Origin: CALFCX01 sp964603025
Lineage (GTDB): Bacteria; Margulisbacteria; WOR-1; JAKLHX01
NCBI GenBank assembly: GCA_964603025.1
Contig: CAZRTO010000053.1
Coordinates: forward strand, 1 to 8,623
Direction: 5' to 3'
Length of the DNA stretch: 8,623 nucleotides
Positions 1 to 5,613 of this stretch are shown piece after piece. The stretch's first letter is position 1. Every line of letters starts with the position of its first letter. The notes beneath the pieces were generated by a model, which had not been told where the DNA came from, did not search any database, and saw only the letters and a program-made list of their open reading frames with translations. A program made the position numbers and the translations under genes.

Positions 1-1934
1 AACTCCGCGTAGGATATCCTGCGGAACACTTCCGCAAAGTGCGGCCCCCCGCGCAGATAGCCCATTTGCTCAAGCAAACGCCCGGTAGCCCTGTTGCGGT
101 CCCTTGCGCGCTCCCAGAACTCCCTGTGGTCATAGCTCGGGAACACCGGGTCCAGCTGTGACGCGTGCGATTTTATGCATTTGATCTTTATATCCATGAG
201 CCTTTTGTCAAAAGGCACCACGACCAGACCTTCGGGCCGGCAAAGGGGCCACTCCTCATAAGCTCCCCTATACCCCCAGAACGAAGAGCTCCAGAATTGC
301 GGCAGCTTTTCAAAAGCCTGCGCGACAACTCTGGCGCACAAGCCATGCGCCCCGTGCGGATCGGCTTCCGCACTGTAAAATATGTGCCTGGGCCTTACGG
401 ACAGAATGACCTTTCTGACAGGCGATACATCTTTTTCCGCGTCGACGGGCTCTATGTCGATAAGGCCACGGTGATAATAGTAAGGAAGGTTAAGAAAAAA
501 AAGGCGGCTGGGAGAAAGCTCCATGTATTTGGCGGCGCGCCTTGCTTCTTCCTGCCTGACTTCTATCCTGGCAAGTCGCAGATACTCCTCGGCCCTTTCC
601 TTTGAAAGCGATTTTTCTCCGGACCTTTTGACAAGCGCCGAGAATTTTTGCCTGGCAGCCTTAAAGCCGTTCCTTACCGCGTTCTCTCCGCTGACAGCGT
701 ACACCACCCAGATATCGTTGCCGTTCTCCTTTAGCATTCTGACGGTGGCGGCCATGGTGATAGCATCGTCATCCGGATGTGGAGAAAAGATAAGGACCCG
801 GCTGTCCCTGGGAAGTATGCCGTCCCTGCCATTATCCAGCGACCTGTCAAGGAACGAAGAAAGGTCTCTCTGCACGGCCGGGGCGCCTCCGGCAATGACC
901 AGCTCGGAGTAAGGCACTCCAATTTCCTCCAGAGATCCCTGGTCTATATTTTTTACCGTCAGCCTGGGGTAGCTTTTAAGCAGCTCCACTCCCGCCTGCC
1001 TCATCAGGTCCCTGCCCCACCTCACATCATCCCTTACGCGCCATGGCGTTCTCACCTGTGGAAGTTCACTAGCGGCATCCTTGTCCAAAAGCCACTTTAC
1101 ATTGCAGTGATATTTCAGGTAAGTTGCCGGAAGGTCCGGTGTGGGTTCGTGCTCGTAAAGATGTCGTATCACGGGCATTTTTTCTTCCATGTTGGCCAGA
1201 AGAAGTATCTCTTCTGAGCCCAATATCTCCGAAATTCCCAGAGTTATCGCTTTTGACGGAAGAAGATACGGCATCCTCCTGCCGTAAACAGTCCGGCAGA
1301 AATGCAGGTTCATGAATCTGAAGGCCGTATCAAGCACGGTCTTTTGTGTAAGCCTGACCATCCTGGCCTTGTCCGACAATTTCGATCCGGGCTCATTAAA
1401 TCCGATATGACCGCCTTTTATTCCCGAATACTTCCCTCTTGAATTCTTTACCGGATAGGCACCCCCTATACCAAGCACTGTCAGATCGGCTTTCCCGCGG
1501 CCGGTCTTCTTTACGGCCTTTTGAAAACGTTCTCCGTATATCCGAGCCGCTTCGGACGGCTTCTGGCCTTTTGCCACAAGCGGGATATTCCTGTTCTCGG
1601 GCTTTGGCGCTCTCAAATGGTCTATCCTGTCCAGTTTTTCATAAAAGAGCTTTTTCATGTAGTGTGAATAGCTGAGCGGATGATCTGGATCAAGCCCCAC
1701 ATACTCATCGAGATTGAATATAACCACCCTGGAAAGGTCTATCGTCCTGTCGGCCTGGAATATTCGCACAAGCTCGGCGTACATCGGCCTTGGGGTATCG
1801 CCGGTAGGGAGGATGATAACCGCGTCTTTGCGGAGCCTTACAAGGTCCATCACGCGTCGCGCGGCCGATCTACCGATACCTTCGGAATCTTTGTGGATCT
1901 CGACCGAGACAGGAGGGTATAGGCGTGTTTTCAT
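1..1934 (-). CDS. NagB-like glucosamine-6-phosphate deaminase domain fused to LmbE/PIG-L deacetylase domain (3' end outside window)
   Basis: The frame is open from ATG 1934-1932 to the left edge: 644 codons, no stop, C-terminus missing. Residues about 1-290 resemble NagB: a PTGDTP phosphate-loop motif (43-48), NLDEYVG with the proton-shuttling Asp (D76), and GGHIGFNEP (174-182) with the ring-opening His (H176) and Glu (E181). Residues about 375-640 resemble LmbE/PIG-L zinc de-N-acetylases: SPHPDDD (384-390) gives the His and Asp ligands, and DPHGAH (525-530) the distal His. Such fusions are known, notably in Bacteroidetes, and could act on N-acetylglucosamine-type substrates; the true substrate is unknown. 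Oddities: the Asp before GHIxFNEP in E. coli NagB (D141) is Gly here, and about 14 extra residues (159-173) precede the motif. The gene starts 6 nt after ogg2 without a clear Shine-Dalgarno site, so coupled translation is likely; TTG directly upstream is an alternative start. Confidence 0.88.
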   Translation of the reverse strand, partial: MKTRLYPPVSVEIHKDSEGIGRSAARRVMDLVRLRKDAVIILPTGDTPRPMYAELVRIFQADRTIDLSRVVIFNLDEYVGLDPDHPLSYSHYMKKLFYEKLDRIDHLRAPKPENRNIPLVAKGQKPSEAARIYGERFQKAVKKTGRGKADLTVLGIGGAYPVKNSRGKYSGIKGGHIGFNEPGSKLSDKARMVRLTQKTVLDTAFRFMNLHFCRTVYGRRMPYLLPSKAITLGISEILGSEEILLLANMEEKMPVIRHLYEHEPTPDLPATYLKYHCNVKWLLDKDAASELPQVRTPWRVRDDVRWGRDLMRQAGVELLKSYPRLTVKNIDQGSLEEIGVPYSELVIAGGAPAVQRDLSSFLDRSLDNGRDGILPRDSRVLIFSPHPDDDAITMAATVRMLKENGNDIWVVYAVSGENAVRNGFKAARQKFSALVKRSGEKSLSKERAEEYLRLARIEVRQEEARRAAKYMELSPSRLFFLNLPYYYHRGLIDIEPVDAEKDVSPVRKVILSVRPRHIFYSAEADPHGAHGLCARVVAQAFEKLPQFWSSSFWGYRGAYEEWPLCRPEGLVVVPFDKRLMDIKIKCIKSHASQLDPVFPSYDHREFWERARDRNRATGRLLEQMGYLRGGPHFAEVFRRISYAE

Positions 1935-1940
1935 CAAATA

Positions 1941-2567
1941 CTATTTTAGCACTTTGCCGGTCTCAAGATACCAGAGGTACAGGTCGAGTTCGGCAAGAGT
2001 AAGCCTCAGTTTTGAAGCAAGCCGGCGCAGCACCGACTCTATTTCAATATATGCTCTTTTTGTGATCGTTTTGGGCTTCTTTATCAATCCGTGCTCCACA
2101 AGTATATCCACTATATGGAAATCTATGATCGCGCAGTTGTCCCTGCCTATATTCCTTAAAAAATGGCTGGACTCCTTTAGTCCGAGGCCTTTAATATTAT
2201 CCGAAACCCATTCCCTCGCGTCCTTATCATCTTTTAACGAAGCAAGTTTTTCCATCAATGTCCGCTTATGACGCCTGGCTTCAAATATATAATCCGCTCT
2301 GGCATTAGGGAATCTGTGCCCGCAAATTCTCAGTTTTTTTGCCATAGATTCCCGGCTGCCGGAAAGGAATCCGCTGCCTATCTGTTTTTGTATCGCAATA
2401 CCACGGTCCGCGCTGAAATTGGCCGTCATTATGCAGAAGCATAGTTCCTTGAATATCTCGTCAGAGTTTTGTCTGCCGAGGACCTTGAAAGAAGAGATGC
2501 GATCATCTATCACCTTTTTTACCGGCGTTTTCTTAAGTCTGTTGACGGAACGGATAAGTTTTTGCAT
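1941..2567 (-). CDS. ogg: Ogg2-family 8-oxoguanine DNA glycosylase / AP lyase
   Basis: This 208-residue protein has the length and motifs of the Ogg2 (archaeal-type N-glycosylase/DNA lyase) family, which removes 8-oxoguanine and cleaves the abasic site. The early helix ELCFCIMTANFSA (41-53) is typical of the family. The helix-hairpin-helix signature GLGLKESSHFLRNIG (127-141) carries the catalytic Lys (K131). IIDFHI (147-152) supplies the conserved Asp (D149). The C-terminus LAELDLYLWYLETGKVLK is characteristic and complete. It follows rubrerythrin, separated by a palindromic repeat, and sits 6 nt before the NagB-LmbE gene. The position suggests repair of oxidised DNA as part of the same stress response. 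No strong Shine-Dalgarno site lies at normal spacing; a GGTGAGG stretch is about 15 nt upstream, inside the repeat. Ogg2 is commonest in Archaea and scattered in Bacteria, so past transfer is plausible but unproven. Confidence 0.93.
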   Translation of the reverse strand: MQKLIRSVNRLKKTPVKKVIDDRISSFKVLGRQNSDEIFKELCFCIMTANFSADRGIAIQKQIGSGFLSGSRESMAKKLRICGHRFPNARADYIFEARRHKRTLMEKLASLKDDKDAREWVSDNIKGLGLKESSHFLRNIGRDNCAIIDFHIVDILVEHGLIKKPKTITKRAYIEIESVLRRLASKLRLTLAELDLYLWYLETGKVLK

Positions 2568-2582
2568 GTTGGCACGTCTCAG

Positions 2583-2643
2583 CCCTCACCTCGGCCTTCG
2601 GCCACCCCTCTCCCGCTTGCGGGAGAGGGGCTGGGGGTGAGGG
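2583..2643. repeat. Palindromic intergenic element, copy A (CCCTCACC type)
   Basis: The outer arms are CCCTCACC (2583-2590) and GGTGAGGG (2636-2643). An inner 12-bp perfect stem pairs CCCCTCTCCCGC (2605-2616) with GCGGGAGAGGGG (2619-2630) around a TT loop. A small GGCC-TTC-GGCC hairpin (2593-2603) lies on one flank. The element fills nearly all of the rubrerythrin-ogg2 gap, and its last base directly touches the rubrerythrin stop codon (2644-2646). Two related copies lie at 3294-3330 and 3751-3790. There is no T-tract, so it is not a typical intrinsic terminator. A role in mRNA stability or partial termination is possible. Confidence 0.85.
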
Positions 2644-3222
2644 TTAATAATTCTCGCAAAGCACTTCGTAATGAGCTTGCGGGTGTGCGCAGGCGGGGCA
2701 TTCCTTAGGAGCCTCCGGCCCTTCGTGCACATATCCGCAGTTGCGGCAGTGCCATTTGACTGGCTTATCCTTTTTAAAAACTTTGGACTCTTTCACATTG
2801 GCAAGAAGCTTTCTGTATCTTTTCTCATGCTCCGCTTCCACTTCGGCTATTTCCCTGAATTGCGTTGCAACTTCCGGAAAGCCTTCCTGGTCGGCGATAT
2901 CGGCAGCTTCTTTGTACAATATCGTCCACTCCATTTTTTCGCCGTTGGCGGCTTCTTCGAGATTTTGTGCGGTGGTGCCTATCACACCCGCCGGATAAGA
3001 CGCCTCTATCTTCAATTCGCCGCCTTCGAGCAACTTAAAGAACCTTTTCGCGTGTTCCTTCTCGTTGTCGGCAGTGTCTGAAAAGATCGCCGATATCTGT
3101 TCGTATCCTTCTTTCTTGGCGACTGAGGCAAAATAAGTGTACCTGTTCCTTGCCTGCGATTCCCCCGCGAACGAAGCGAGCAGATTTTTTTCGGTCTTGG
3201 TCCCTTTTATCGATTTGGACAT
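2644..3222 (-). CDS. rbr: Rubrerythrin (NADH-linked peroxide reductase)
   Basis: This 192-residue protein is a full-length classical rubrerythrin, a cytoplasmic enzyme that reduces hydrogen peroxide with electrons from rubredoxin or NAD(P)H-linked reductases. The N-terminal ferritin-like four-helix domain (about 1-145) carries the diiron ligands: E21 in FAGESQARNRY, ExxH at E54/H57, E95 and E98, and ExxH at E129/H132. The C-terminal rubredoxin-like domain binds one iron through C159-x2-C162 and C175-x2-C178. The start at 3222-3220 (MSKSIKG) is chosen because AAAGGAG (3231-3237) lies 8 nt upstream; an upstream in-frame TTG would place the Shine-Dalgarno site inside the gene. The 109-nt leader back to the desulfoferrodoxin stop holds two different palindromes. 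Its neighbours are desulfoferrodoxin upstream and ogg2 downstream. Confidence 0.97.
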   Translation of the reverse strand: MSKSIKGTKTEKNLLASFAGESQARNRYTYFASVAKKEGYEQISAIFSDTADNEKEHAKRFFKLLEGGELKIEASYPAGVIGTTAQNLEEAANGEKMEWTILYKEAADIADQEGFPEVATQFREIAEVEAEHEKRYRKLLANVKESKVFKKDKPVKWHCRNCGYVHEGPEAPKECPACAHPQAHYEVLCENY

Positions 3223-3261
3223 TGGTCTTTCTCCTTTCAATTTTATTTTCCGTTTCCGGAT

Positions 3262-3281
3262 GGGCGGCTCATGAGCCGCCC
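3262..3281. repeat. Perfect 20-bp palindrome in the rubrerythrin leader (GGGCGGCTCA family)
   Basis: GGGCGGCTCA (3262-3271) is followed at once by its reverse complement TGAGCCGCCC (3272-3281), with CTACAATCG beyond. Read on the minus strand with one more G, it aligns without gaps to the 21-bp element inside desulfoferrodoxin (3389-3409). Two stem positions differ as compensatory pairs (G-C versus A-T, C-G versus G-C), as expected of one palindromic family. It stands between rubrerythrin and copy B of the CCCTCACC repeat. Confidence 0.75.
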
Positions 3282-3293
3282 CTACAATCGTTT

Positions 3294-3330
3294 CACCCTC
3301 TCCCTGTCAAGGGAGAGGGAAGGGTGAGGG
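3294..3330. repeat. Palindromic intergenic element, copy B
   Basis: CCCTCTCCCT (3296-3305) and AGGGAGAGGG (3310-3319) form a perfect 10-bp stem around GTCA. GGGTGAGGG (3322-3330) matches the end of copies A and C. The element stops one base before the desulfoferrodoxin stop codon (3332-3334). The outer arm on the far side is degenerate (TCACC), so this copy looks shorter than copy A. Confidence 0.8.
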
Positions 3331-3331
3331 T

Positions 3332-3733
3332 CTACGCCTTCCACAACCCGTGTATGTTGCAATATTCTCTCGCAACTATACTCTGTACGGGCAGGTCTCG
3401 ACCTGCCCCTGCCATAGAAAACAGTGCTTCCGGCACAACCCCCGGTTTTAAAAACTCCCTGTAAGATTTATCGCCCACTATCACCTGCACCCATTCGATA
3501 TAATGCTTTTCTTCCATAGGATGAGCTACAGAACCTATCTTCACTTTATATCCGTCGGTCGTCTTTTCCACCACAGGCACGTGTTTTTCTTTTGCCGCAT
3601 CCGTTGTGTTCTCGACCTGTAGAATCATCGGCTGGTTACAGCATACCAGCTCGCCTCCGCCCACATGCAGCACCTCCACCATATTCCCGCAGACTCCGCA
3701 CTTGTATATCTCCAACCTGTTCTTAACCGCCAT
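3332..3733 (-). CDS. dfx: Desulfoferrodoxin (class I superoxide reductase) with a repeat-encoded insertion
   Basis: This 133-residue protein is a two-domain superoxide reductase that reduces superoxide to peroxide using rubredoxin electrons. The desulforedoxin-like domain (1-36) binds center I through C12, C15, C31 and C32. The neelaredoxin domain carries the center II ligands H51, H71, H77, C125 and H128, plus the catalytic-loop E49-K50 (EKHVPV), so all key residues are present. ATG at 3733 has AAAGGAG (3740-3746) 6 nt upstream. Between F105 and VAREYC (120-125) lie 14 residues, where Desulfovibrio vulgaris desulfoferrodoxin, as I recall its sequence, has 7. The extra AGAGRDLP (108-115) is encoded by a 21-bp palindromic element (3389-3409) that keeps the frame open. 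The insertion should form a surface turn just before the Cys/His ligand strand; its effect on activity is unknown. The gene lies between rubredoxin and rubrerythrin. Confidence 0.96.
   Translation of the reverse strand: MAVKNRLEIYKCGVCGNMVEVLHVGGGELVCCNQPMILQVENTTDAAKEKHVPVVEKTTDGYKVKIGSVAHPMEEKHYIEWVQVIVGDKSYREFLKPGVVPEALFSMAGAGRDLPVQSIVAREYCNIHGLWKA
3389..3409. repeat. Palindromic element inserted in frame within desulfoferrodoxin
   Basis: GGGCAGGT (3389-3396) and ACCTGCCC (3401-3408) form a perfect 8-bp stem with loop CTCG, and one more C follows at 3409. On the minus strand its 21 bases align with the palindrome at 3262-3281, differing at two compensatory stem pairs plus the loop centre. 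It is read as residues inside AGAGRDLP of desulfoferrodoxin. Its length, a multiple of three, matches the extra seven residues relative to the usual family length. Confidence 0.75.
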
Positions 3734-3750
3734 GCTATTCTCCTTTCTTG

Positions 3751-3790
3751 CTCACCCATCTCCCCCTGGGAGAGGGGTTGGGGGTGAGGG
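3751..3790. repeat. Palindromic intergenic element, copy C
   Basis: The outer arms are CTCACCC (3751-3757) and GGGTGAG (3782-3788). The inner arms are TCTCCC (3759-3764) and GGGAGA (3768-3773). The element ends in GTGAGGG directly against the rubredoxin stop codon (3791-3793). It fills most of the 57-nt rubredoxin-desulfoferrodoxin gap, leaving the AAAGGAG ribosome site of desulfoferrodoxin intact. Confidence 0.8.
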
Positions 3791-3952
3791 TTACTCAACT
3801 ACTTTGAACTGATCTTTTCCCGCGCCGCATACCGGACATACCCACGAATCCGGTATCTGCTCAAAAGCTGTTCCCGGAGCTATCCCTCCGTCCGGATCGC
3901 CTTTGGCGGGATCATACACATACCCGCAGACGATGCACTCATAGCTTTTCAC
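3791..3952 (-). CDS. Rubredoxin
   Basis: This 53-residue electron carrier binds one iron through C6-x2-C9 and C39-x2-C42 (CIVCGY and CPVCGAGKD), the normal spacing and length for a class I rubredoxin. The start chosen is GTG 3952-3950, giving VKSYECIVCG. AAAGGAGG (3961-3968) lies 8 nt upstream, whereas a longer start would add an unconserved 13-residue tail and overlap perR more deeply. The GTG overlaps the perR TGA stop (GTGA, 3949-3952), so translation is probably coupled. It is the likely electron donor for FprA, desulfoferrodoxin and rubrerythrin in this unit. Confidence 0.96.
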   Translation of the reverse strand: MKSYECIVCGYVYDPAKGDPDGGIAPGTAFEQIPDSWVCPVCGAGKDQFKVVE

Positions 3953-4383
3953 TTGTCCTTCCTCCTTTCCTTTTTCATGCACTCGCTGCACGTTCCGTAA
4001 AAATAACCGTGAAAGCTCCTGACCTTATGTCCAATAGAACTCTTTACAAGGCTATCCGGAAATTTTATCATAAGATCCGTTATCTTTCCGCAGACATCGC
4101 AGAGAAAATGCTGATGCGGCTCTACAAAGCCGTCGTATCTGGCCTGGTCACGTTCGATGTTCAGCCTGTCGGCGAGGCCGTTTAAAGAGAATGTCTCAAG
4201 AACATTATACAAAGTGGTCCTGGATATGGTCGGAAGATCATTTTTAAGAGCGTTGAATATATCATCAATACAGGGGTGGGTTCTGACGGACAAAAGATAA
4301 GAAAGCACGGCCAACCTTTGCGCAGTAGGCTTAATCCTTTTTTCGGACAGCAGCTTTTTTGCCAGTTGTAGATTTGTACTCAT
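3949..4383 (-). CDS. perR: PerR-type peroxide-sensing repressor (Fur family)
   Basis: This 144-residue Fur-family regulator has an N-terminal winged helix with a recognition segment SRTTLYNVLETF (54-65) and a C-terminal metal-binding dimerisation domain. The ligands of Bacillus subtilis PerR's regulatory site are matched: H36, D84, H90, H92 and D103. Asp at the last position is the PerR-type residue; Fur has Glu there. A structural zinc site is complete: C95, C98, C132 and C135. In PerR, iron-catalysed oxidation of the regulatory His residues by peroxide releases DNA, and the same is expected here. The gene has its own promoter and an operator-like inverted repeat reaching the ATG, implying autoregulation. 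There is no Shine-Dalgarno site before the ATG. A Fur or Zur role is less likely given the ligand pattern and neighbours. Confidence 0.92.
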   Translation of the reverse strand: MSTNLQLAKKLLSEKRIKPTAQRLAVLSYLLSVRTHPCIDDIFNALKNDLPTISRTTLYNVLETFSLNGLADRLNIERDQARYDGFVEPHQHFLCDVCGKITDLMIKFPDSLVKSSIGHKVRSFHGYFYGTCSECMKKERRKDK

Positions 4384-4406
4384 TACAATTATGTATTGTA
4401 TACAAA
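4384..4406. promoter_or_regulatory. Probable PerR/Fur-family operator
   Basis: TACAAT (4384-4389) and ATTGTA (4395-4400) are a perfect inverted repeat with a 5-bp spacer. TTGTATACAA (4396-4405) is a second, overlapping perfect palindrome, giving three half-sites in a row. The AT-rich half-sites resemble TTATAAT of the PerR box only in part. The site covers the perR -10 element and ends at the start codon, where a bound dimer would block transcription. PerR as the binder is inference. Confidence 0.7.
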
Positions 4407-4423
4407 CTATGGCTGCGTGTCAA
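4395..4423 (-). promoter_or_regulatory. Sigma70-type promoter for perR inside the 3' end of fprA
   Basis: On the minus strand, TTGACA (4423-4418) is separated by exactly 17 bp from TACAAT (4400-4395): a perfect -35 and a 5-of-6 -10. The -35 lies within fprA codons. Transcription should start near 4388, only about 5 nt before the perR ATG, so the mRNA would be nearly leaderless. This fits the absence of a Shine-Dalgarno site. Confidence 0.75.
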
Positions 4424-5594
4424 GTCCTGCGTGTTTTTGTGCAATTGCCGCGGCCAAGCTGCGCAGCCTTTGCGCATCCCCTTCCTTGGGATACCCTTTG
4501 ACAATGACCGGCTCTATTACTTCTGCCTTAAGATTGGTTATCATTCCCGTGACCGTCTCCACAAGCTTGGCGCCCCATCCAAAAGACCCTATCATGGATA
4601 TATACCTGGTCTTGGGCCTTAAAGCATTGGCCAGATAAGCGGCATATACGGACAGCGGATGCGCCTGACCAAGCACTGCCGAAGCTCCTATAACGACCGT
4701 GGCGGAATCCACCAGCGACATGGCCAGTTCGCCGATATCGGTCCTGGGAAGATCAAAAGGCTTAACTTCAACACCGAGCCTTACAAGTTCATCGGTTAGT
4801 ATTTCAGCCATCTTCTCCACGCTTCCGTGCATGGAAACATACGGCAGAACGACACAGTTCTCCACCCGATCCCCGACCCATCCCTTGTAAGCGTTCATTA
4901 TAAGAGCCGGATCCCTATAAATGGGCCCGTGGCTCGGACATATCATCTTTATTTCGTATTTGGCCAGCTTGTCCAGGTGGCCCTTTATAGCGGAGCGGAA
5001 AGGCATCATTATCTCCGCGTAGTATCTTTTTGCAGAGGTGAACACGTCACACTCTTCTTCGGCGTAAAGCTTTGTGGTGGCAAGATGCGAGCCAAAAAGG
5101 TCGCACGGAAAAAGGATCTTATCTTCATGCAAATACGAAAGCATTGTCTCCGGCCAGTGCACCCACGGGGCGATGATGAATTCAAGCGTCTTGCCGCCCA
5201 GCGGCAACTTTTCACCGTCAGACACAACTATGAATCTGTCCTCTGGAATGAGCAGCAGGTCCATCAGGAACGCTTTGCACTTGGCGTTGGTGACAACTTT
5301 GGCCCCCGGGAACCATTCAAGCACATCCACTATCGCTCCCGAATGGTCCTGTTCGGCATGATGGGAAACGACATAATCAATGCTCTTTATGTTCAGTTCC
5401 TCAAGGTTCTTTTTCAACGCCCCTGTTTTTGGCGGGTCCACAGCATCGAGCAGTGCGGTCTTTTCGGTTCCTTGTATCAGATATGCGTTATAGCTTGTTC
5501 CCTGAGGCAAGGGAATGAGCTGGTCGAACAATCTCCTTTCAAAATCCCGTGCACCTACGGCAAAAACCTTGTCGGCTATTTTTCTTGCTGTCAT
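4407..5594 (-). CDS. fprA: F-type A flavoprotein / flavodiiron protein (rubredoxin:oxygen or NO oxidoreductase)
   Basis: This 395-residue protein has the usual class A flavodiiron length. The metallo-beta-lactamase-like domain (about 1-245) holds the complete diiron set: H79-x-E81-x-D83-H84 (HHAEQDHSG), H146 (PWVHWPE), D165 (FPCDLFGSH) and H222 (CPSHGPIY). The flavodoxin domain (about 248-390) starts with the FMN phosphate loop VSMHGSVEKMA, and a later GSFGWG (336-341) is typical. The enzyme reduces O2 to water, or NO to N2O, with electrons from rubredoxin in the cytoplasm. ATG 5594 is chosen because GGAGGTGA (5607-5600) lies 5 nt upstream and the family start MTARKIADKV follows; longer readings add unconserved residues. 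It lies 19 nt after the AEC gene, and its 3' end contains the perR promoter. Confidence 0.97.
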   Translation of the reverse strand: MTARKIADKVFAVGARDFERRLFDQLIPLPQGTSYNAYLIQGTEKTALLDAVDPPKTGALKKNLEELNIKSIDYVVSHHAEQDHSGAIVDVLEWFPGAKVVTNAKCKAFLMDLLLIPEDRFIVVSDGEKLPLGGKTLEFIIAPWVHWPETMLSYLHEDKILFPCDLFGSHLATTKLYAEEECDVFTSAKRYYAEIMMPFRSAIKGHLDKLAKYEIKMICPSHGPIYRDPALIMNAYKGWVGDRVENCVVLPYVSMHGSVEKMAEILTDELVRLGVEVKPFDLPRTDIGELAMSLVDSATVVIGASAVLGQAHPLSVYAAYLANALRPKTRYISMIGSFGWGAKLVETVTGMITNLKAEVIEPVIVKGYPKEGDAQRLRSLAAAIAQKHAGLDTQP

Positions 5595-5599
5595 GGCCG

Positions 5600-5607
5600 T
5601 CACCTCC
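5600..5607 (-). promoter_or_regulatory. Ribosome binding site deciding the fprA start
   Basis: GGAGGTGA on the minus strand is an 8-base complement of the 16S 3' end, 5 nt before ATG 5594. It is the strongest ribosome site in the window and lies between the AEC stop (5614) and fprA. Confidence 0.85.
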
Positions 5608-5613
5608 CCATAT

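Noticed and set aside
165..1675. Several plus-strand open frames of 60-150 codons opposite the NagB-LmbE gene
   Set aside because: They are antisense to a frame of 644 codons with clear NagB and LmbE motifs. Their translations show no recognisable domain and no ribosome sites.
1935..1970. TTGAGA-N17-TAGTAT promoter-like pair just before the NagB-LmbE gene
   Set aside because: The predicted transcript start falls at or inside the ATG, and the -10 matches only 4 of 6. The 6-nt gap to ogg2 favours read-through.
2583..2643. Copy A as an intrinsic terminator between rubrerythrin and ogg2
   Set aside because: The hairpin is strong but lacks a following U-tract on the transcribed strand. Attenuation is possible, but a terminator call is not supported.
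2583..3790. CRISPR-like array from the three CCCTCACC repeats
   Set aside because: Copies vary in length and interior, are separated by whole genes rather than by short spacers, and no cas gene is present.
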